From: Deltaproteobacteria bacterium
GTDB lineage: Bacteria; Desulfobacterota_C; Deferrisomatia; Deferrisomatales; JACRMM01
Assembly (NCBI GenBank): GCA_016218905.1
Contig: JACRCS010000679.1
Location: forward strand, 1-35,248
DNA length: 35,248 bases
Reading direction: 5' to 3'
The position numbers were made by a program, and so were the translations under genes. The number at the start of each line of letters is the position of its first letter. Position 1 is the stretch's first letter. The notes under the pieces were generated by a model that was given only the letters and a program-made list of their open reading frames with translations, did not search any database and was not told where the DNA came from. This document shows positions 30,507-35,248 of this stretch, piece by piece.

Positions 30507-31784
30507 ATGCTCGAATGGAACATTCCCTACGTGAACGATGAGCACAAGAGCCTGGCCAACCTCGTAAAGGACTTCTGCGAACGAGAGGTCGACGTCAGGG
30601 CGCTGCAGGACATGGCCGACGTGCCGATCCCTGCGAACGCGACGCCCAACGATCTAAGGAAGCGCTTGCCGACGGAGCTCATGAGCAAGGCTCACGACGC
30701 CGGTCTTCGTCAGATCGCCGCTCCCACCGAGTACGGCGGGGGGGGGTATGAGGAGGAGCACGTCGCCTTGGCGGTCATGGCCGAAACGGCCGCCTACTAC
30801 GGCGGGATGCAGTTCGGTCGGTTGCTGACCATCGCCTGGAAACAGATGGCCGCCTTCAAGTACACGTCCAAGGAGGTGGCCGAGGAGGTTCTCGGCGACT
30901 TCATGAAGGACCGGACGACCATGCTGGCCGCCTCGATCACCGAGCCGAACAGCGGCAGCGACATGCTGATGCCCTACGACGAGCCTGGAGCTGCCGGGCA
31001 GGTGACCGCGCGGAAGGAGGGGGACAACTGGATCATCAACGGGGACAAGATGTTCTGCACCGCCGGTGGGGTCTCGAACTACGTCATGCTCATGGCGCGG
31101 ACCGACCCGAACGGCCCTCTGACCAAGAGCGTCACCCAATTCTGCATCGACACGAGACGGCCGGGGTGGTCGATTCTAAGGGTCAACGACATGATGGGGA
31201 ATGAGATCGTCTCCAACGTCCAGACCCGCTACGAGAATTACGTGCTTCCGGACCGGTACCGCGTCAGCCCGGTCAACGGGGCCTTCGAAGTCATGAAGTC
31301 CCGCCTCGCCGGCAAGACCCTCCACATCTTTACGGTCCTGGGATGGAGCGAGCGTGCGTGGGACGACATGATCGAGTACGCCAAGACGAGGGTCCAAGGC
31401 GGAAGACCGATCATCGAGCATCAGAACGTCGGAATGCTGCTCGCGGAGACGGGTGCCTTGCTGCGAGCGTTGAGACTGATGATGTACCAGGACGCCTGGG
31501 ATTGGGACTCCGACGGCCAGGGACAGATGAGGGACGTCCTGGGCTGGTACTACATCAATTGGTACGCCAAGTCGGTCGCGCTCAAGGTGATCGAAGCCGG
31601 CATGGAGATCTACGCAGGTCTGTCCATTCAGAAAGAGCTCAACTTCGAGCACTACATCCGTCTCTGCATGAGCATGTTTCACGGCGGCTCTACGGGCCGG
31701 CTGAGCCTCGTCAAGGCCGGACACGTGCTCGCCAAGGGTGCCTTCGGCTCCGGCCCCAGACCGGACACGATGTACGAAGCCTGA
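30507..31784 (+). CDS. Acyl-CoA dehydrogenase family protein
   Basis: A 425-residue FAD-dependent acyl-CoA dehydrogenase. The N-terminal helical domain has LRQIAAPTEYGGGGYEEEHV. The middle beta domain has SITEPNSGSDM and NWIINGDKMFCTAGGVSNYV, and the C-terminal helical domain has RPIIEHQNVGMLLAETGALL, with FHGGSTGRLSLVKAGHVLA near the end. It oxidises an acyl-CoA and passes electrons to ETF, encoded next. The substrate is not clear from sequence. The ATG at 30507 has AAGGAGG upstream. It is the first gene of an operon with etfB, etfA and an MmgE/PrpD gene, under a sigma-54 type promoter. Confidence 0.93.
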   Translation: MLEWNIPYVNDEHKSLANLVKDFCEREVDVRALQDMADVPIPANATPNDLRKRLPTELMSKAHDAGLRQIAAPTEYGGGGYEEEHVALAVMAETAAYYGGMQFGRLLTIAWKQMAAFKYTSKEVAEEVLGDFMKDRTTMLAASITEPNSGSDMLMPYDEPGAAGQVTARKEGDNWIINGDKMFCTAGGVSNYVMLMARTDPNGPLTKSVTQFCIDTRRPGWSILRVNDMMGNEIVSNVQTRYENYVLPDRYRVSPVNGAFEVMKSRLAGKTLHIFTVLGWSERAWDDMIEYAKTRVQGGRPIIEHQNVGMLLAETGALLRALRLMMYQDAWDWDSDGQGQMRDVLGWYYINWYAKSVALKVIEAGMEIYAGLSIQKELNFEHYIRLCMSMFHGGSTGRLSLVKAGHVLAKGAFGSGPRPDTMYEA

Positions 31785-31844
31785 CCCGAAGGCGGGGGGG
31801 AGCTCGTCGCACCAAACGGTTGAGTCTTTCCATCGGAGAACGGA

Positions 31845-32645
31845 ATGAAGATCGTCGTATGCGTGAAGGTGGTCTCGGACCCTGAAGCGCCTTCCGAAAT
31901 GTTCGCGCTCGACGCAGACCGAAACGTGCTGGTGGCCTCGCCGAAGATCCCGAAGGTGCTCAATCCCTTCGACGAACAGGCCGTCGAGGCGGCGCTCCGG
32001 CTCAAGGACGCGCTGGGCGCCCGGGTCATCGCCCTGAGCGCGGGCAGGGCGCTGGATCGGGTGGTCGCGAAGAAACCGGTCTTCATGGGAGCGGACGAAC
32101 TCATCTTGCTCGAGGACGAGGCCTTCGCCAACGGCGACAGCTGGGCGACAGCCCGCGCGCTCGCAGCGGCCATCCGGAAGATCGGGGATTGCTCGCTGAT
32201 CCTGTGCGGCAGACAGGCCGCGGACTCGAACGCCGGCCAGGTCGGGCTCGGGCTCGGGGAGCTCCTCGATCTGCCGAGCGTTTCGGTGGCTCGCAAGCTC
32301 GAGATCGTCGACGGGAGGGCTCGCGTAGAGCGAGTGCTCTCCGACGGGTTCGAGACGGTCGAGGTCCCCTTGCCCGCCGTGGTGACGGTGAGCAACGAGC
32401 TCGGGCAGGCGAGGTATCCGGCGGTCCAGAACATCCGGATCGCCAACAAGATCCAGCCGACGGTCTGGAAGCCGGCCGACGTCGGTCTCGATCCCGCGAC
32501 CGTGGGCAACAGCGGGAGACGCCTCAAACTCGTGAAGCTCTTCCAGCCCACGACCGAAGGGGCGTGCGAGCTGATGGAGGGGGAGACCCCCGTGGAGGCC
32601 GCAGAGCACCTCGCGCTGGCGCTTCGAGGCTCGAAGGTGCTGTGA
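31845..32645 (+). CDS. etfB: Electron transfer flavoprotein beta subunit
   Basis: A 266-residue EtfB/FixA-type subunit: KIVVCVKVVSDPEAP at the start, then VLNPFDEQAVEAALRLKD, CGRQAADSNAGQVGLGLGEL and PLPAVVTVSNELGQARYP, all family motifs. It binds AMP or FAD with EtfA and takes electrons from the dehydrogenase upstream. Its ATG has CGGAGAA upstream. A gap of 150 nt separates it from etfA, with no gene in it. Confidence 0.95.
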   Translation: MKIVVCVKVVSDPEAPSEMFALDADRNVLVASPKIPKVLNPFDEQAVEAALRLKDALGARVIALSAGRALDRVVAKKPVFMGADELILLEDEAFANGDSWATARALAAAIRKIGDCSLILCGRQAADSNAGQVGLGLGELLDLPSVSVARKLEIVDGRARVERVLSDGFETVEVPLPAVVTVSNELGQARYPAVQNIRIANKIQPTVWKPADVGLDPATVGNSGRRLKLVKLFQPTTEGACELMEGETPVEAAEHLALALRGSKVL

Positions 32646-32795
32646 GGGTCGGTGGAGAGCGGGTTCGGCCTCTCCGAGGCCGGTCCCGCGCAGCGGCCTC
32701 GGCGCCGGCTCGAAGCGTGGACGAGGCGGTCGGACGCTCTCCCCGTCTCTTTGGCTGCGAAAACTTTGGGTTCCCATGTCAGAAGAGGGATCGCG

Positions 32796-33788
32796 ATGTC
32801 GGATCGAAGAAACGTGCTCGTCTACGCGGAGACCGGGGACGGAGAGCTGCTGGGGACCACGAAGGAGTTGCTGGGGGGCGGCCGGCAGATCGCCGAGGAG
32901 CTCGAGGGGGAGCTGATCGCCGTCTTCCTCGGCAGCGGGGTGACGGAGGTGGCCCGCGAGGCCGTCGTTTTCGGGGCGGACAGGGTCTTGGTGGTAGACG
33001 GGCCGGAGTTCGCCCAATACCGGACGGATCTCCACACCCTGGCCCTGACGAAGATCGTGGAAGCGGAACGCCCCTGGGTCGTCCTGATCGGCCACACCGA
33101 TCGGGGTGCCGATCTGGGGCCCCGGCTCGCGTTCCGCCTGGACACGGCGGTGGTGACGGACTGCGTGGACCTGCGAGTCGAGCCGGACACCGGCGCCCTG
33201 CTCAGCACGAAGCCCGTCCACGGGGGGCTCGCCATGGCGACCTTCACGAGCGACCGCGCTCCGCACCTGGTGACGGTGAGGCCGAAGTCCCTGCCTCCCG
33301 CCGAGCGATCCGGGGCGGTGGACGCCACCGTCACCCCGTTCCCCCTCGACCTCGACGGAGCACCGTCCCGAATGAAGGTCGTGGAGAGGGTCCGCCAGGA
33401 GACCGACGGGGTCAAGATCGAGGACGCCGAGGTCGTCGTCTCCGGGGGGCGCGGGATCGGCGACGCCGAGAGCTTCAAGATGTTGGAGGAGGTTGCCCGC
33501 TTCCTCAAGGGCGCCGTCGGCGCTTCACGGGTCGCCGTGGACAACGGCTGGGCTCCTTCGACGATCCAGGTGGGAATCACGGGAAAGATCGTGGCTCCCC
33601 GCGTGTACCTTGCCGTAGGCATTTCGGGGGCGAGCCAGCACATCACCGGTTGCTCCCGATCGAAGACGATGATCGCCATCAACAAAGACCCGGCAGCTGC
33701 CATCTTCAAGTACGCGCGTTACGGGGTCGTGGGGGATTGGAGGACCGTTCTGCCTGCGTTCCTTGCCAAGCTGAAAGAGCTCGAATGA
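32796..33788 (+). CDS. etfA: Electron transfer flavoprotein alpha subunit
   Basis: A 330-residue EtfA/FixB-type subunit. The C-terminal FAD domain carries EVVVSGGRGIGDAESFKMLE, DNGWAPSTIQVGITGKIVAP, LAVGISGASQHITGCSRSKT and AINKDPAAAIFKYARYGVVG, all textbook. It pairs with EtfB to receive electrons from the acyl-CoA dehydrogenase. The N-terminal domain is normal in length, and no extra ferredoxin domain is present, so there is no sign of the bifurcating Fe-S-fused type. The start is ATG 32796. Confidence 0.96.
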   Translation: MSDRRNVLVYAETGDGELLGTTKELLGGGRQIAEELEGELIAVFLGSGVTEVAREAVVFGADRVLVVDGPEFAQYRTDLHTLALTKIVEAERPWVVLIGHTDRGADLGPRLAFRLDTAVVTDCVDLRVEPDTGALLSTKPVHGGLAMATFTSDRAPHLVTVRPKSLPPAERSGAVDATVTPFPLDLDGAPSRMKVVERVRQETDGVKIEDAEVVVSGGRGIGDAESFKMLEEVARFLKGAVGASRVAVDNGWAPSTIQVGITGKIVAPRVYLAVGISGASQHITGCSRSKTMIAINKDPAAAIFKYARYGVVGDWRTVLPAFLAKLKELE

Positions 33789-33877
33789 GGACCTCCGCCC
33801 GCAGCGGATGAGACGGCGGGGGAGGACCGCAGGGTCAGGGGGCCGCCGGCGTTGCCAAGCCTGACGGAGAGGTGCGG

Positions 33878-35248
33878 ATGAGCATCACGCTGGAACTGGT
33901 AAGAAACGTGTTGAAGACGCCCTTCGAGGCCTTCGACTCCGGTACTCTGGAGAGAGCGCGCAACCGGCTGATCGACGTCGTGGGGTGCGCCCTCGCGGGC
34001 GCCCGGGCGCCGGGGTGCTCTGCCCTGATCGAGCTCCTCGCCGAAGAGGGGGGCAGGCAGGAGAGCACCGTCTTCGTGCACGGCCACCGCCTTCCCGCCC
34101 GGAGCGCGGCCCTGGCGAACAGCGTCATGGCCCGGTCCTACGACTTCGAGCCGACCGGGCCGCTGGTCAACGGGAAGAGCACCCCCGCTCACGTGAGCGG
34201 CACCACGGTCCCCGCGGCTCTCGCGGTGGGCGAGCACGTGGCCGCCAGCGGCAGGGCGGTGCTGACCGCCCTCATCCTCGGCGACGACCTCGCGTCCCGG
34301 ATCATCGCCGCCTCCAACCTGAACATCGATTCCGGCTGGGATTCCACGGGCACCGCCAACGCCTTCGGGGCTACCGCCATCGCCGCCCGGCTCTACGGCC
34401 TGGACGAAAGCCAGGCGCTCAACGCCCTCGGCCTCGTGCTGAACCGGCTCGCCGGCACGTTCCAGAACATCCACGACGGGGCGCACAGCTTCAAGTTGCC
34501 TCAAGGGCTCGCCGCGGAAGCCGGCATCTTCTCTGCGGCTCTCGCCCGCAAGGGCTTCACCGGCGTAAGAGACGCTCTGCTCAGCAAGAACGGCTACTTC
34601 TCTCTCTACTGCCGTAGCTATCAGCTCGACGCCCTGACCCACGGCCTCGGCGGGAACTTCTGCGCCGACAACACCCACAAGCCCTACCCCTGCTGCCGGT
34701 CCAACCACTCGGCGATCGACTGCGTCCTCGATCTGCTGCAGACCCACCCGATCGACCCCGAAGAGGTCGAGCAGATCGTCGTCGACGTCACGCCGACCGC
34801 CAAGGACTTCGCGGTCGGCCGAACGTTCCGGCTCCGCGACGTTCCTCAGATCGACGCGGCCTTCAGCCTCCAATACACGGTCGCCAGCACGCTCTTCCGA
34901 AAGAGCGTTCGACTGGAGCACTTCACCGAGGAGTACGTCAGGGATCCTGCCGTCCTGGCGCTGGCGGAGAAGATCCGTCTGAGGGACTCGATTCCGCCGG
35001 AAAAGCCCCTGGGCGCGCGCGTTCGGATCGAGCTGAAGCACGGCGCCGAACTCGAGAAGTGCATCGACATGCCGAGAGGGAACGGCACCGCCACGCCCTT
35101 GAGCGCCGAAGAGAAGCGGAAGAAGTTCCTGGAGAACGCGCGGTTTTCGGAGGCGCTCACGGCGACCCAGGCAGAAGAGCTGTTGTACCGGCTCGAACGC
35201 TTCGAGGAGCTCGAGTGCGTGTCGGTCGTGGGGCAGTTGCTTTCATGA
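33878..35248 (+). CDS. MmgE/PrpD family protein
   Basis: A 456-residue MmgE/PrpD-fold enzyme; the family includes 2-methylcitrate dehydratase, cis-aconitate decarboxylase and others. Motifs seen are RARNRLIDVVGCALAGARAP, ARSYDFEPTG, TGTANAFGATAIAARLYGLD, the basic HKPYPCCRSNHSAIDCVLDL and the C-terminal PRGNGTATPLSAEEKRKKF. The ATG at 33878 has GGAGAGG upstream; a GTG two codons earlier is less likely. Together with acyl-CoA dehydrogenase and ETF it suggests catabolism of a branched or dicarboxylic acyl compound, but the substrate is unknown. The stop codon coincides with the window end. Confidence 0.9.
   Translation: MSITLELVRNVLKTPFEAFDSGTLERARNRLIDVVGCALAGARAPGCSALIELLAEEGGRQESTVFVHGHRLPARSAALANSVMARSYDFEPTGPLVNGKSTPAHVSGTTVPAALAVGEHVAASGRAVLTALILGDDLASRIIAASNLNIDSGWDSTGTANAFGATAIAARLYGLDESQALNALGLVLNRLAGTFQNIHDGAHSFKLPQGLAAEAGIFSAALARKGFTGVRDALLSKNGYFSLYCRSYQLDALTHGLGGNFCADNTHKPYPCCRSNHSAIDCVLDLLQTHPIDPEEVEQIVVDVTPTAKDFAVGRTFRLRDVPQIDAAFSLQYTVASTLFRKSVRLEHFTEEYVRDPAVLALAEKIRLRDSIPPEKPLGARVRIELKHGAELEKCIDMPRGNGTATPLSAEEKRKKFLENARFSEALTATQAEELLYRLERFEELECVSVVGQLLS

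Noticed and set aside
1..35248. CRISPR arrays, integrase, transposase, rRNA
   Set aside because: No regularly spaced repeats, no recognisable recombinase or transposase motif and no ribosomal RNA sequence were seen on either strand.

Overview
The window comes from a GC-rich bacterium (about two-thirds GC by eye) with anaerobic metabolism. It carries a Ni-Fe carbon monoxide dehydrogenase and an acetyl-CoA synthase, selenoprotein and molybdo-enzyme maturation genes, sigma-54 regulation and many small Fe-S proteins. This mix suggests a high-GC member of the former Deltaproteobacteria (Desulfobacterota or relatives). That placement is an inference; no marker gene here proves it.

Layout. (1) 1-3640: a minus-strand run of a TauE/SafE permease, selD and a gene cut by the window edge, divergent from a LysR regulator, then cspA. 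selD reads through an in-frame UGA at its active site. (2) 3640-7400: a queH remnant, a frameshifted metallo-beta-lactamase-fold protein, a broken multiheme cytochrome and a bile-acid/arsenite-type carrier. (3) 7480-11610: a selenium-molybdenum accessory block with yqeB, moaE, a DUF364 protein, a zinc-ribbon/winged-helix protein and several damaged small genes. (4) 11750-19250: three NifX/NafY-like proteins, two MinD-type ATPases with inserted ferredoxins, then cooS and acsB, ending in a large hairpin. The NifX/MinD set resembles the orp/mrp clusters of sulfate reducers and may serve metallocluster assembly for the CODH/ACS enzymes. (5) 19650-22580: a CcoI/FixI-like copper P-type ATPase, broken, and a TauE/UreH-like membrane protein. 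(6) 23050-24930: a NifU-like protein that has lost all its ligand cysteines, a DUF5320 protein, a normal NifU-like scaffold and an Mrp protein lacking its P-loop. (7) 25150-29330: a hypothetical gene, a sigma-54 type promoter, a tiny membrane ORF, a HesB-like selenoprotein, a ferredoxin/cytochrome b fusion and a PAS/sigma-54 activator. (8) 29800-35248: a truncated acetyltransferase, then a sigma-54 type promoter and an operon for acyl-CoA dehydrogenase, EtfB, EtfA and an MmgE/PrpD protein.

Three themes cross the window. First, UGA is very probably read as selenocysteine in SelD and the HesB-like protein, and possibly in a third small membrane protein. Second, a CGTTGCA half-site, often as an inverted pair with TGCAACG, recurs in non-coding DNA before the yqeB, NifX/CODH, NifU/DUF5320 and HesB-side genes, which suggests one shared regulator. 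Third, several genes keep both ends but lack the middle (flavodoxin, Mrp, P-type ATPase, ferredoxin/cytochrome b), and others have one-base slips in homopolymers. Either this is real erosion or the assembly is faulty, and read mapping would decide.
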